The notes under the pieces are model-generated. The model did not search any database. It was given only the letters and a program-made list of their open reading frames with translations, and was not told the origin of the DNA. DNA of 9,330 bases from Methylobacteriaceae bacterium (GTDB taxonomy: Bacteria > Pseudomonadota > Alphaproteobacteria > Rhizobiales > Beijerinckiaceae), in contig JAFAPJ010000087.1 of NCBI GenBank assembly GCA_019247255.1, forward strand, positions 1-9,330. The letters are read 5' to 3'. Below are positions 1 to 7,254 of this stretch, piece after piece. How positions within the stretch are numbered: position 1 is the first letter of the stretch; every line of letters begins with the position of its first letter. Both the position numbers and the translations under genes were made by a program.

Positions 1-141
1 GCCTCGGCCGATCCGGCCTGGAAGGCCCCGCACGCGGCGGCCTACGCGATCTATCGCGGCCTCTTCGAGGCCCGTAACGAGGCCGCGGAGGCCGGGCGAC
101 GCCTTGCCGCCTCCCTCGCCCCGGCGACCGAACCTGCGTGA
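1..141 (+). CDS. C-terminal end of a convergent gene, possibly an FGGY-type sugar kinase (5' part outside the window)
   Basis: Frame 1 is open from the first base to a TGA at 139-141, giving 46 residues with typical high-GC codon use. The visible tail contains AAYAIYRGLFEARNEA. This aromatic-rich helix (Y..Y..LF) resembles the last helix of xylulokinase/ribulokinase-type FGGY kinases, which often end with a Y..Y..LY pattern, followed by a short Ala-rich end. No catalytic motif is in view, so the family call is tentative; that the stretch is coding is more secure. It converges on the minus-strand operon with only 69 bases between the two stop codons. It could be an unrelated helical C-terminus. 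Confidence 0.5.
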   Translation, partial: ASADPAWKAPHAAAYAIYRGLFEARNEAAEAGRRLAASLAPATEPA

Positions 142-210
142 GGTCTCGCGCGACCGCGTCGTGACGCAATTGAGCCTGCGAATGTCGCGGCGACGGACGA
201 TGTCGGCGTT

Positions 211-2193
211 TCAGCTGTCTGCGACGAGGCGTGCGACGGCGTAGGGACCGAGCGCGACGCCGCTGAGCGGTTCAAGCCGATCGAGCAGTTGCGGGTGAGT
301 GGCGGCCGCCCCGAAGCGCTCGGCCTCGAGTATGGCGCCCCGCGCGGGCCCGAACCCCTCGATCGCGACCTCTCGGGGTTCGGGCCCGAGATTGGCGAGC
401 CAGAGCTCGCGCCCCTCCCCCCTACGGGCGCAAAGCGCGCCGACGAGGCTCGGCGACGAGACCGCGACCTCGATCATCGGCGCGTGCCCGAGCCGGGCGA
501 GCCCGCGCAGCACGTGGAAGACGGGATAGCGCCCGCCCGCCTCGTCGAAGAAGGGCGCCGGCCAGGGCCGGCGCGCATGGACCGCCCCGAAGGCGCCGAC
601 GAGCCCGCCGAGCGCGACCGCCGCCGCGCCGCCCCGCGCGAAATGGGCAAAATAGGCGAGGGACCAGGCCGCGCCGAGAAGCCCGCGCTGGCGCGGGTCG
701 TTGAAGCTCATGGCCTGGCGGATGTTGCCGGGATTGGGCATCGGGGCGTCGCCGTAGGGGTTATCGCGCATGCCGATGGCGCTCGGGCCGACGACGTAGG
801 GCGTGTCGCCCGCGATCGCCCGCGCGCTCGCTGCGATGAAGGGCAGCGCCCCGAGCCCTTCCATGACGGAGCGGTCGTCGCCCGCATGAACCACGGCCGA
901 CGTCGTGAAGGTCACGAAGTCGAGCTCGTCGCGGGGGGGCCGCTTGCGGTTGAGCTCGGTGAAGTAGCTGAACATCCCGCCCCCGATCCGCGAGCCGGGG
1001 AAGGCGGCGCGCGCGGCGCGGTAGAGCCCCTCGAGCGGCGGGCAAGGCGGCCACGGGCTGCCGGGCAGCGTGCATGTGAGGTCGGGCGCGGGGGAGACGA
1101 GCACGATCGCGAAGGGCTGGCCCATGGCGGCCGCGACGCGCCCCAGCGCCGCGATCTCCTGCTCGGCCTCCGCCAGTTCGACGGCGACGACCACGGCTTC
1201 GAGCCAGGGCTCGGCGCCGAGCGCGCGGGCGAGCGCGACGACCCGGGCCAGCGTCCGCCCGTCATGGCCGGCGCGCGGATCGTGGCGGCAGACGAGGTAT
1301 GCGGGCGCGAGGTCGGCCAGCAGCCCGCGCGCGGCCTCAGCGTCGTCGAGGTCGGCGGGGTCAAGACCGAGCCCGAGCCGCGGCACGCGGCCGCTCTCCG
1401 CGCCGAGCCGGAGCGTGACGGCGGCGCCGGAGGGCGCCGGGCGGACGCCCCTGTCCTCGACCGTGACGGTCACGGCCTGGGCGAGCGTCGTTCCGGCCGC
1501 GAGCCGGTAGGGCCAGGGCAGCGCGAGGGGGCGGACATAGGTCTTGAACGACGCGTCCGTCCAGTTGCGCTGGTCCTCCATCTCGAAGGTGTCGCCCTCC
1601 ATCCGGCAGGTCACCGCGAGGCCGGGCGCCGCCTCGTGGGTCAGCGCGCGCAGGTTCATCATCGGCTGGACGGGATCGATGAGGTCGGGGAAGGCGCTGT
1701 CCACCACGCGCCCGTCGACATGCTCGACCCGCACGGGACGCCCCGCGACCCCCTCCCCGGAATGGAGCACCACGAAACCGGTGCGGTTCGTGTCGAAGTC
1801 GGTCAGCGCCTCGCCCTCGGCCTCGAAGGCGAGACGTCCGTCGCGACCGCCGGTGATCCGGGCCCGGTAGCGGAAGCCCTGGCGCGCGTCGGAGGCGGTC
1901 GCCTCGTACGACACGTGGAAACCGTCCGGGCTCTCCTCGACCGTGAGGTCGCGGATCTCGGGGTTGTAGGTGCCCCAGTTGCGGTCGCGCACGATGAACG
2001 AGACGGCGCGCAGGAGCTCGTGGCCGTGAAAGCGGATGTAGCGCAGGTTACCGGCTTCGAGCTCGGCCGTGAGCGGGCCGGCCGTCAGGCGGCGCGGCGT
2101 CGCGACGGGCTCTTCCGTGCCGTAGAGCCGGACCGCGAGCGACGGCGCACCGGACGAGTGCGCCTCGGCGGGCCGGGACGGGGCGGCGGACAT
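211..2193 (-). CDS. apnL: D-apionate lactonase-like protein (ApnL family)
   Basis: A 660-residue cytoplasmic protein with no signal peptide. From memory it resembles the D-apionate lactonase family, which opens apionolactone to D-apionate in D-apiose catabolism. Recognisable blocks are RNWGTYNPEI (71-80), DTNRTGFVVLH (134-144), EHVDG (157-161) and a very conserved-looking stretch at 201-223 including EMEDQRNWTDASFKTYV. The layout suggests an N-terminal beta-rich domain (about 20-250), a central TIM-barrel-like domain (about 270-560, with GGGMFSYFTELNR at 404-416 and VVHAGDD at 434-440) and a small C-terminal beta domain. The ATG at 2193 is chosen because GGGAGG lies 7 bases upstream; the frame stays open far upstream, but that part runs antisense-like through the permease gene in another frame. 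It is the last gene of the operon, 20 bases after the permease. The family call is good, but the exact lactone substrate is inferred. It was formerly often annotated as hypothetical. Confidence 0.75.
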   Translation of the reverse strand: MSAAPSRPAEAHSSGAPSLAVRLYGTEEPVATPRRLTAGPLTAELEAGNLRYIRFHGHELLRAVSFIVRDRNWGTYNPEIRDLTVEESPDGFHVSYEATASDARQGFRYRARITGGRDGRLAFEAEGEALTDFDTNRTGFVVLHSGEGVAGRPVRVEHVDGRVVDSAFPDLIDPVQPMMNLRALTHEAAPGLAVTCRMEGDTFEMEDQRNWTDASFKTYVRPLALPWPYRLAAGTTLAQAVTVTVEDRGVRPAPSGAAVTLRLGAESGRVPRLGLGLDPADLDDAEAARGLLADLAPAYLVCRHDPRAGHDGRTLARVVALARALGAEPWLEAVVVAVELAEAEQEIAALGRVAAAMGQPFAIVLVSPAPDLTCTLPGSPWPPCPPLEGLYRAARAAFPGSRIGGGMFSYFTELNRKRPPRDELDFVTFTTSAVVHAGDDRSVMEGLGALPFIAASARAIAGDTPYVVGPSAIGMRDNPYGDAPMPNPGNIRQAMSFNDPRQRGLLGAAWSLAYFAHFARGGAAAVALGGLVGAFGAVHARRPWPAPFFDEAGGRYPVFHVLRGLARLGHAPMIEVAVSSPSLVGALCARRGEGRELWLANLGPEPREVAIEGFGPARGAILEAERFGAAATHPQLLDRLEPLSGVALGPYAVARLVADS

Positions 2194-2200
2194 GGCGGGA

Positions 2201-2206
2201 CCTCCC
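2201..2206 (-). promoter_or_regulatory. Strong ribosome binding site that fixes the lactonase start
   Basis: On the minus strand GGGAGG is followed by a 7-base spacer and ATG at 2193. This sets the start of the lactonase gene inside a frame that otherwise remains open for about 247 more codons upstream. Confidence 0.8.
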
Positions 2207-2213
2207 TTGAGTG

Positions 2214-3227
2214 TCAGCGGGCCGCTCGGGCGCTCACCAGGCGCTCGACGAGCAGGGCCAGGATGATGATCGTGCCGATGGCCGAGCCCTGCCAGAAGGG
2301 CGAGACGCCGAGCAGGTTCAGCCCGTTGCGGATCATCACCATGATGAGCACGCCGATCAGCGTGCCGAGGATGGTGCCGCGCCCGCCGTAGAGGCTCGCG
2401 CCGCCGATCACGACCGCCGCGATCGCGTCGAGCTCGAGCATGTTTCCCATAAGCGGGTCGGCCGAGAGAAGCTGCGCGACCGAGAAGGTCACGGCGACCG
2501 CCGACAGCGCGCCGGACACGACGTAGGGCAGCACGCTGTAGGCGAGCACCGGGAGGCCCGCGGCCCGCGCGGCCTCGACGTTCGAGCCGACCGCGTAGAT
2601 GACGCGCCCGCCCTTGGCGTAGGTCAGGTACGCGAAGGCGAGCGCGTAGAGGGCGAGGAGGAACACGACGTTCCCCGGCACACCGAGGATTGAGGTGTAG
2701 ACGATGTCCGAGAGGCCGGCCGGGATGTTGGAGATCGCGGTCTGGCCGGACGCGATGTAGGCGAGGCTTCTCGCGATCGCCATCATGCCGAGCGTCACCA
2801 CGAAGGCGGCGAGCCCGAAATAGGCGATGAGCAGGCCGGAGACGAGGCCGATCAGGCCCCCTGCGCCCGCCGCGAGCGCGATGCCGACGGGGATCGGCAC
2901 GTGCTGGAGCGCGAGCCCGAGGACGATGCCGCACAGGCCCGCGACGGAGCCCACCGAGAGGTCGATGCCGCCCGTGAGAATGACGAAGGTCATGCCCACC
3001 GCGACGATTCCGACCACGACCGATTGGTCGAGGATGTTGAACAGGTTGGTGCGGGTCAGGAAGTAGGGCGAGAGAAGCGACAGGACGACCGCGATCACGA
3101 GGGCGAGCGCGAGCATGCGCACCTCGAGCCGCCGCAGGAGGCGCCGGGCGACGGGTGAACGTGCGGCCCCCTTGCCGGGCCCTGCGAGCGGGCCGGCGGC
3201 CGGCAGGGTGGTCGGATTTCCGCTCAC
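2214..3227 (-). CDS. Sugar ABC transporter permease (ribose/xylose type, BPD_transp_2 family)
   Basis: A 337-residue inner-membrane protein that forms the sugar channel, probably as a homodimer since only one permease gene is present. After a basic N-terminal tail (1-37) the rest is a series of hydrophobic segments, beginning with LALALVIAVVLSLL (39-52). The family hallmark GGIDLSVGS is at 86-94, and the cytoplasmic ATPase-coupling loop with AAVVIGGASLYGGRGT is at 270-285. Length matches RbsC/XylH-like proteins (about 320-400). The GTG start at 3227 overlaps the TGA of the ATPase gene as GTGA, with GGGAG about 9 bases upstream. It works with the binding protein and ATPase encoded just before it. 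Substrate cannot be read from the permease. Confidence 0.93.
   Translation of the reverse strand: MSGNPTTLPAAGPLAGPGKGAARSPVARRLLRRLEVRMLALALVIAVVLSLLSPYFLTRTNLFNILDQSVVVGIVAVGMTFVILTGGIDLSVGSVAGLCGIVLGLALQHVPIPVGIALAAGAGGLIGLVSGLLIAYFGLAAFVVTLGMMAIARSLAYIASGQTAISNIPAGLSDIVYTSILGVPGNVVFLLALYALAFAYLTYAKGGRVIYAVGSNVEAARAAGLPVLAYSVLPYVVSGALSAVAVTFSVAQLLSADPLMGNMLELDAIAAVVIGGASLYGGRGTILGTLIGVLIMVMIRNGLNLLGVSPFWQGSAIGTIIILALLVERLVSARAAR
3224..3227 (-). promoter_or_regulatory. GTGA stop/start overlap between ATPase and permease genes
   Basis: Read on the minus strand, the bases GTGA contain the permease start (GTG) and the ATPase stop (TGA). This layout usually couples translation of the second gene to the first and keeps transporter subunits in balance. 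It also supports GTG as the true permease start. Confidence 0.8.
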
Positions 3228-5152
3228 GAAGGGCTGCTCCCGAGGGCGTCGCTGCCGGTCCCGGCAGGGCTCATCGCCGCCTTGATGGCGGCGCGGACGC
3301 CCGCCGCGTCGGGTCGCGGCGCCGCGGGGTCGAGCGTGAGCCCGATCCAGCCGAGATCGTGCCCATGCGCGCTGCGCACCGGCGTGAGCAGCGTCGCGCA
3401 GCCGCCGTCGGGCTCGTCGACGAAGCCGTCGCGCCGGGCGGCGAGCGCGGTCGGGATCCGGGTCTCCTCGGCTCGGAAGGCCTCGCCCGGACGCAGGCCC
3501 GGATCGGGCGCGCCGGCCGCGGCCGCCGAGCCGAGGCAGATCAGGCCGTCCCCGTCGATCAGCGCCCAGAACGCGCTCGCCCGATGCGCGCCCGCGAGCC
3601 CCTCGAGGAGGGCCGCGCTGCGCGCCATGGAGGTGCGCGGCGCGGCAAGCAGCGTCAGCTTCGCCTCGTCGAGCCGCGCGCTCGGCAGGTCGGCGATCGA
3701 GCGCCCGTCACTCAGGACCACGATCCGGTCGGACAATCCGAGCAGCTCCTCGAAATCGGAGGAGATCAGCACCACCCCGACGCCCTCCGCCGCGATCTCG
3801 CGCAGGATGGCGTAGATCGAGGCGCGGGTCGCGATGTCGACGCCTTTCGTGGGCTCGTCGAGGATGAGCACGGCGGGCTCGAGGAGCAGCCAGCGGGCGA
3901 TCACCACCTTCTGCTGCATGCCGCCGGAGAAGGCGAGGATGCTGCCCTGCGCCATCCGGTCGGCCGGCAGTCCGAGGCGGGCGACGAGGCGGTCCACCGC
4001 CGCCTCGCGCGCCCGGTAGCCCGTTCCGAAGCCGCGATGCGCGCCGAGATGGGCGAGGAGGAGGTTCTCGCGGACCGACAGGTCCGGCACGAGGCTTTGC
4101 CGACGCCGATCCTCCGCGACGAAGCCGAGGCCGAGCGCGACCGCCTCGGCGGGCTTCCTGGGCGCGATCGCGCGGCCGTTGAGCGTGATGCGGCCGGCCG
4201 TGCGCGGCCGCAGGCCGAACAGGGCTTCCGCCGTCTCGGAGCGGCCCGCGCCGACGAGGCCGCCGAGCCCGAGGATCTCGCCGCGATGGACCCGGAACGA
4301 GACGTCGACCACGGCGGGCGGGGCCCGCAGGCCCTCGACGGCCAGCACGACGTCCCCGCGCGGGCCCGGCGCCCCGTCCCCGCTCCGGGCATAGATGAAC
4401 CCGAGCTCCTGGCCGACCATGTGGCGCACGAGATCCGCCTGGCTGAGCGAGGCGGTCTCGATCGCGTCCGCGACCGTGCGGCCTTCCCGCATGATCGTGA
4501 CGCGGTCGGTGATCGCGAAGACCTCCTCGAGGCGATGCGAGACGAAGACGAGGGCGTGCCCGTCCCGGCGCAGCCGGTCCATGACGGCGAAAAGGCTCTC
4601 GACCTCCGACGGGCTCAAGGAGGCGGTCGGCTCGTCGAAGATGAGAACGGGCGTGTCCAGCGCCAGCGCCTTGGCGATCTCGACGAGCTGGCGCTGCGCG
4701 GCCGAGAGGTCGCGAGCCTCCGCGTCAAGCGGCAGCGCGTGGTCGTGCCCGAGCCGGGCCAGGAGATCGCGGGCACGGCGCCGCAGGCGCCCCCGCGAAA
4801 GGAGGCCCGGCCGGCCGAGCTCCGGCAGGAAGATGTTCTCCACGACCGTGAGGTCCGGGGCGAGGCTCGTCTCCTGCATGACGATGCCGACGCCGGCCTC
4901 CATCGCCTCCCGGGGCGAGGCCGCGCGGAACGGCCGCTCGGCGAGGCGGATCTCGCCGCGGTCGGGCAGCACGTGGCCCGCCAGGACCTTCGACAGGGTC
5001 GACTTGCCGGCCCCGTTCGCGCCGAGAAGCCCGTGGACCTCGCCGGGGCGAAGCGTCAGCCCCGCGCCGGCGAGCGCACGGGTCCGGTCGAAGGTCTTCT
5101 CGACCCCCGCCGCGACGAGAAGCGGCGGCGAGATGGCGGGCGCGGCGCCCAT
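3224..5152 (-). CDS. Sugar ABC transporter ATPase with two fused nucleotide-binding domains and a C-terminal extension
   Basis: A 642-residue cytoplasmic ATPase that powers sugar import, of the RbsA/XylG/MglA class. The first domain has Walker A GANGAGKST (44-52), signature LSAAQ (149-153), Walker B VLIFDEPT (169-176) and switch His205. The second has a Walker-A-like GLVGAGRSE (298-306) lacking the usual lysine, signature FSGGMQQK (408-415) and Walker B LILDEPTKGVD (429-439). The altered second Walker A and the LSAAQ signature are normal for this class. Unusually, about 130 residues follow the second domain (about 510-642); typical members stop near 500. The ATG at 5152 lies 26 bases after the binding-protein stop, with a weak AGGAC 10 bases upstream, so the exact start is less certain than in neighbouring genes. 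The gene lies between binding-protein and permease genes, as expected for this importer class. Confidence 0.93.
   Translation of the reverse strand: MGAAPAISPPLLVAAGVEKTFDRTRALAGAGLTLRPGEVHGLLGANGAGKSTLSKVLAGHVLPDRGEIRLAERPFRAASPREAMEAGVGIVMQETSLAPDLTVVENIFLPELGRPGLLSRGRLRRRARDLLARLGHDHALPLDAEARDLSAAQRQLVEIAKALALDTPVLIFDEPTASLSPSEVESLFAVMDRLRRDGHALVFVSHRLEEVFAITDRVTIMREGRTVADAIETASLSQADLVRHMVGQELGFIYARSGDGAPGPRGDVVLAVEGLRAPPAVVDVSFRVHRGEILGLGGLVGAGRSETAEALFGLRPRTAGRITLNGRAIAPRKPAEAVALGLGFVAEDRRRQSLVPDLSVRENLLLAHLGAHRGFGTGYRAREAAVDRLVARLGLPADRMAQGSILAFSGGMQQKVVIARWLLLEPAVLILDEPTKGVDIATRASIYAILREIAAEGVGVVLISSDFEELLGLSDRIVVLSDGRSIADLPSARLDEAKLTLLAAPRTSMARSAALLEGLAGAHRASAFWALIDGDGLICLGSAAAAGAPDPGLRPGEAFRAEETRIPTALAARRDGFVDEPDGGCATLLTPVRSAHGHDLGWIGLTLDPAAPRPDAAGVRAAIKAAMSPAGTGSDALGSSPS
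3227..3625 (-). other. Extra C-terminal domain of the transporter ATPase, sensor-like (GAF/Cache-like?)
   Basis: This covers residues about 510-642 of the ATPase. It begins with a helix (SAALLEGLAGAHRASAFWA), then LIDGDGLICLGSA (531-543), then a PGLRPGEAFRAEETRIPTAL segment, and then TLLTPVRSAHGHDLGWIGLTL (587-607). The order 'helix, self-description strand with DGDG, variable helix, PV...G..LGWIGL strand' resembles GAF- or Cache-type ligand-sensing folds. The final 35 residues are Ala/Pro/Gly-rich and probably disordered. The extension and its length are seen directly; the fold is inference from the residue pattern and needs a profile or structure comparison. Confidence 0.55.
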
Positions 5153-5178
5153 GCGAGCGGACGTCCTGCTCGGTCGGG

Positions 5179-6162
5179 CTACTTGACCTCGTTGGCGAAG
5201 ACCGTCTCCCTCACGGTCGGCAGGAGCTTCTCGATGTTCTCGCTCGTCACGACGAGGATCGGCACCAGGATCTCGCGGTCCGGCTTGCCGCCCTTGAGGT
5301 GCTGGAGCATCGCCTCGCCCGACCGGACGCCCATCAGGTAGGGCTGCTGCATGCCCGACACGACGATCTCGCCCTTCTTGAGCAGGTCGACGAAGTCCGG
5401 GATGCCGTCGAAGGCCGCGACCAGGACCTCGCCCTGGCGCCGGGCGGCGCGAATCGCCCGCAGCGCCCCGATGGCGGGCTGGTCGGTCTGGACGAACATG
5501 CCGCGCATGTTGGGATTGGCGGTGAGCATGTCCTGGGTGAACTTGAACGTCTCGTCCGCGGTGTAGGACTGCATCTGCTGGAGGCCCGCCTCCTTGGTGA
5601 TCCCGCCGGCCTGAAGCGCGTCCTTGAAGCCCTTGGTGCGGGCCTGGCCGTTCTTGCGGGCCTGCGAGATCGCGACGATGCCGACGGAGCCGTCGCTCCA
5701 GCCCTTCTTCTTCATGGCCTCGGCGAGCGCTTTCCCGACGCCGTTCGCGCCCTCGTAATTGTCCGAGATGACGAAGGAGACGTACTCGCCGCTATTCGTG
5801 CCGATGTCGGCGATGACGACCGGGATGTTCGCGTCCTTGGCAAGCTGGAGCACGCTCGGCGCCGTCGAGGAATCGGTCGGCGAGATCACGATGCCGGCGA
5901 CGCCCCTGGCGATCGCGTCCTGGGCGTTGCGCAGCTGGGTCTGGGCGTTGTTCGCCGAATCGAGCGCCTGATAGGCGTAACCCTCCTTCTTGGCCGCGGC
6001 CTCGACGCCCTTCGACAGGTAGCGCCAGAACGGCAGGTCGAGGCCGGGCGTGAGATACACGATGGCCTTCTCGGCCGCGCGGAGCGGCGTGCCCGCGGCG
6101 AGCGCGAGACCGAGCACGAGCGCCCCGGCAACGCCGCGGCGGGTTTGGGGAGAGATCGTCAT
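5179..6162 (-). CDS. Periplasmic sugar-binding protein of the ABC importer (ribose-binding-protein-like)
   Basis: A 327-residue exported protein that captures sugar and delivers it to the permease. An N-terminal signal peptide is clear: basic TRR (7-9), a hydrophobic core GVAGALVLGLALAAG (10-24) and probable cleavage near Ala29/Ala30. The mature part starts KAIVYLTPGLDLPFWRYL, the first strand and ligand-contact loop typical of Peripla_BP_4 proteins. Further family features are GVAGIVISPTDS (87-98) and IPVVIADIG (113-121). A hinge/ligand region FVQTDQPAIGALRAI (223-237) is followed by VAAFDGIPD (248-256). Length matches the family. The ATG at 6162 has AGGAGG 8 bases upstream. The 47-base gap before it is the longest in the operon but holds no evident terminator or promoter. 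No cysteine follows the signal peptide, so it is a soluble protein, not a lipoprotein. The ligand is not identifiable from sequence alone. Confidence 0.93.
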   Translation of the reverse strand: MTISPQTRRGVAGALVLGLALAAGTPLRAAEKAIVYLTPGLDLPFWRYLSKGVEAAAKKEGYAYQALDSANNAQTQLRNAQDAIARGVAGIVISPTDSSTAPSVLQLAKDANIPVVIADIGTNSGEYVSFVISDNYEGANGVGKALAEAMKKKGWSDGSVGIVAISQARKNGQARTKGFKDALQAGGITKEAGLQQMQSYTADETFKFTQDMLTANPNMRGMFVQTDQPAIGALRAIRAARRQGEVLVAAFDGIPDFVDLLKKGEIVVSGMQQPYLMGVRSGEAMLQHLKGGKPDREILVPILVVTSENIEKLLPTVRETVFANEVK

Positions 6163-6170
6163 CGAGGTTT

Positions 6171-6176
6171 CCTCCT
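6171..6176 (-). promoter_or_regulatory. Perfect-consensus ribosome binding site for the binding-protein gene
   Basis: AGGAGG on the minus strand, 8 bases before the ATG at 6162. It is the closest match to consensus in the window, in keeping with the high expression that periplasmic binding proteins need. The open frame extends 35 codons further upstream, but those codons lack export features, so this site decides the start. Confidence 0.8.
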
Positions 6177-6209
6177 GTCGTGTGTTGGTTATGGCTGCTT
6201 TGGCGTCTC

Positions 6210-7232
6210 TCAGGCCGGGACCAGGACGGCGTCGGGCAAGAGGCCTTCGCTCTTGAGGTCGCTCCACAGAGCGGCCGGGACGTCCGCGGCGAGCGCCGCG
6301 ACGTTGCGCTCGACCTCCGCCGGGGTCACGCCGCCGAGGATAACGGAGGCGACCGCCGGCGCGCCGAGGACGAAATGGAGGGCGGCGACCGCGATCGGCA
6401 CGCCGTGGGCCGCGCAGACCCGCTCGATGCGGGAGACGCGCTCCATCACCTCCGGCGGGGCCGGACGGTAGTTGAAGCGCGCGTCAGGCGTCGCGCCGGT
6501 GGCCAGGATGCCCGAATTGTAGATGCCGCCCAGGATGACCCCGATGCCCTTCCGCTCGGCGAGCGGCAGGAACTCGTCGAGCGCGTCCTGATGCAGGAGC
6601 GAATAGCGCCCGGCGAGGAGAACGCAGTCGAAATCGCCCTCCTTCGCGAACCGCACGGTGATCGCGCATTCGTTGAGCCCGACGCCGATCGCCTTGATGA
6701 CGCCCTGCTCGCGCAGCTCGTGGACGGCCCGGTAGGCGCCCTCCATCGCCTCGCGGAAGCGCTGCTCGACCATGTCCGGGCCGTGGGTCCAGATGTCGAC
6801 GTCATGCAGCAGGAGGATGTCGATCCGGTCGGTCCCGAGGCGCAGGAGCGATTGCTCGAAGGAGCGCAGCGTCCCGTCGTAGGAGTAATCGACGATGGAG
6901 GCGTGCGGCACGCCGCCGGCGAAGCCCGGCCCGCCGACGGAGCTCCCCGGCATGCGCGGGTTCATCCGCCGCCCGACCTTGGTCGAGAGCACGTAGGAAT
7001 CGCGCGGGACGCGGCGCAAAGCCGCCCCGAATCGCAGCTCCGAGAGGCCGTTGCCGTAATGGGGCGAGGTGTCGAAGAGCGTCATGCCGAGTTCGTGCGC
7101 CGTCGCCACCGTCTCGATCGCGGCAGCCTCGTCGAGCCGCTCGTAGAGGTCGCCGAGCGGCGCGCCGCCGAAGCCGAGCAGCGTGACCGGCAGGCCGGTT
7201 CGTCCGAGGGGGCGGGTGGGGAGCTTGGGCAC
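6210..7232 (-). CDS. Aldo/keto reductase, probable NAD(P)-dependent aldose 1-dehydrogenase (L-fucose/D-threo-aldose dehydrogenase-like)
   Basis: A 340-residue cytoplasmic TIM-barrel oxidoreductase. The complete catalytic tetrad is visible: Asp54 and Tyr59 in FDTSPHYG, Lys85 in STKVGR, and His143 in LLLHDVD. The N-terminal block PLGRTGLPVTLLGFGGAPLG (8-27) and the SPHYG form of the active-site loop fit the group containing D-threo-aldose 1-dehydrogenase, L-galactose dehydrogenase and pyridoxal 4-dehydrogenase. Members of that group oxidise a sugar hemiacetal to a lactone. In this operon, with a sugar importer and a lactonase, aldose to aldonolactone is the likely reaction. The start is GTG at 7232, with GGAGG 7 bases upstream; an in-frame ATG at 7286 lies inside the aldolase gene and has no such site. 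It begins 22 bases after the aldolase stop. The sugar and the cofactor preference are unknown. Confidence 0.85.
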   Translation of the reverse strand: MPKLPTRPLGRTGLPVTLLGFGGAPLGDLYERLDEAAAIETVATAHELGMTLFDTSPHYGNGLSELRFGAALRRVPRDSYVLSTKVGRRMNPRMPGSSVGGPGFAGGVPHASIVDYSYDGTLRSFEQSLLRLGTDRIDILLLHDVDIWTHGPDMVEQRFREAMEGAYRAVHELREQGVIKAIGVGLNECAITVRFAKEGDFDCVLLAGRYSLLHQDALDEFLPLAERKGIGVILGGIYNSGILATGATPDARFNYRPAPPEVMERVSRIERVCAAHGVPIAVAALHFVLGAPAVASVILGGVTPAEVERNVAALAADVPAALWSDLKSEGLLPDAVLVPA

Positions 7233-7239
7233 CGATCGT

Positions 7240-7244
7240 CCTCC
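7240..7244 (-). promoter_or_regulatory. Ribosome binding site that fixes the GTG start of the reductase
   Basis: GGAGG on the minus strand sits 7 bases before GTG at 7232. The ATG that overlaps this site (7246-7244) is in a different frame and would give no recognisable protein, so the GTG is the start. Confidence 0.75.
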
Positions 7245-7254
7245 ATGAAGCCTG

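Noticed and set aside
149..163. A small hairpin (stem CGCGAC/GTCGTG with one G-T pair, loop of 3) between the convergent genes, considered as a terminator
   Set aside because: The stem is only 6 pairs, including a wobble, and no T-run follows on either strand. Such stems are common by chance at this G+C content.
289..2391. A 700-codon open frame on the plus strand, opposite the lactonase and the permease end
   Set aside because: Its protein is Arg/Glu/Gly/Pro-rich with no domain pattern and no sensible ribosome site. It is the mirror of minus-strand genes, and such long antisense frames are expected at about 70% G+C.
2194..2934. A 247-codon upstream extension of the lactonase frame
   Set aside because: This part runs through the permease gene in another frame and encodes an Arg-rich, motif-free sequence. 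The strong GGGAGG site before ATG 2193 marks the real start.
3224..5152. Missing Walker A lysine in the second ATPase domain and the LSAAQ signature in the first, considered as signs of inactivation
   Set aside because: Both departures are usual in the ribose/galactose-type fused ATPases; the remaining motifs are intact.
3155..5341. A 728-codon open frame on the plus strand, opposite the ATPase
   Set aside because: The opposite strand carries an unmistakable ABC ATPase with all motifs. The plus-strand product is low-complexity Arg/Ala/Glu-rich and crosses two gene boundaries.
6163..6209. The 47-base gap between reductase and binding-protein genes, considered as an internal promoter or attenuator
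   Set aside because: It is slightly richer in A/T than its surroundings, but I see no paired -35/-10 elements, no hairpin with a T-run and no operator-like palindrome.
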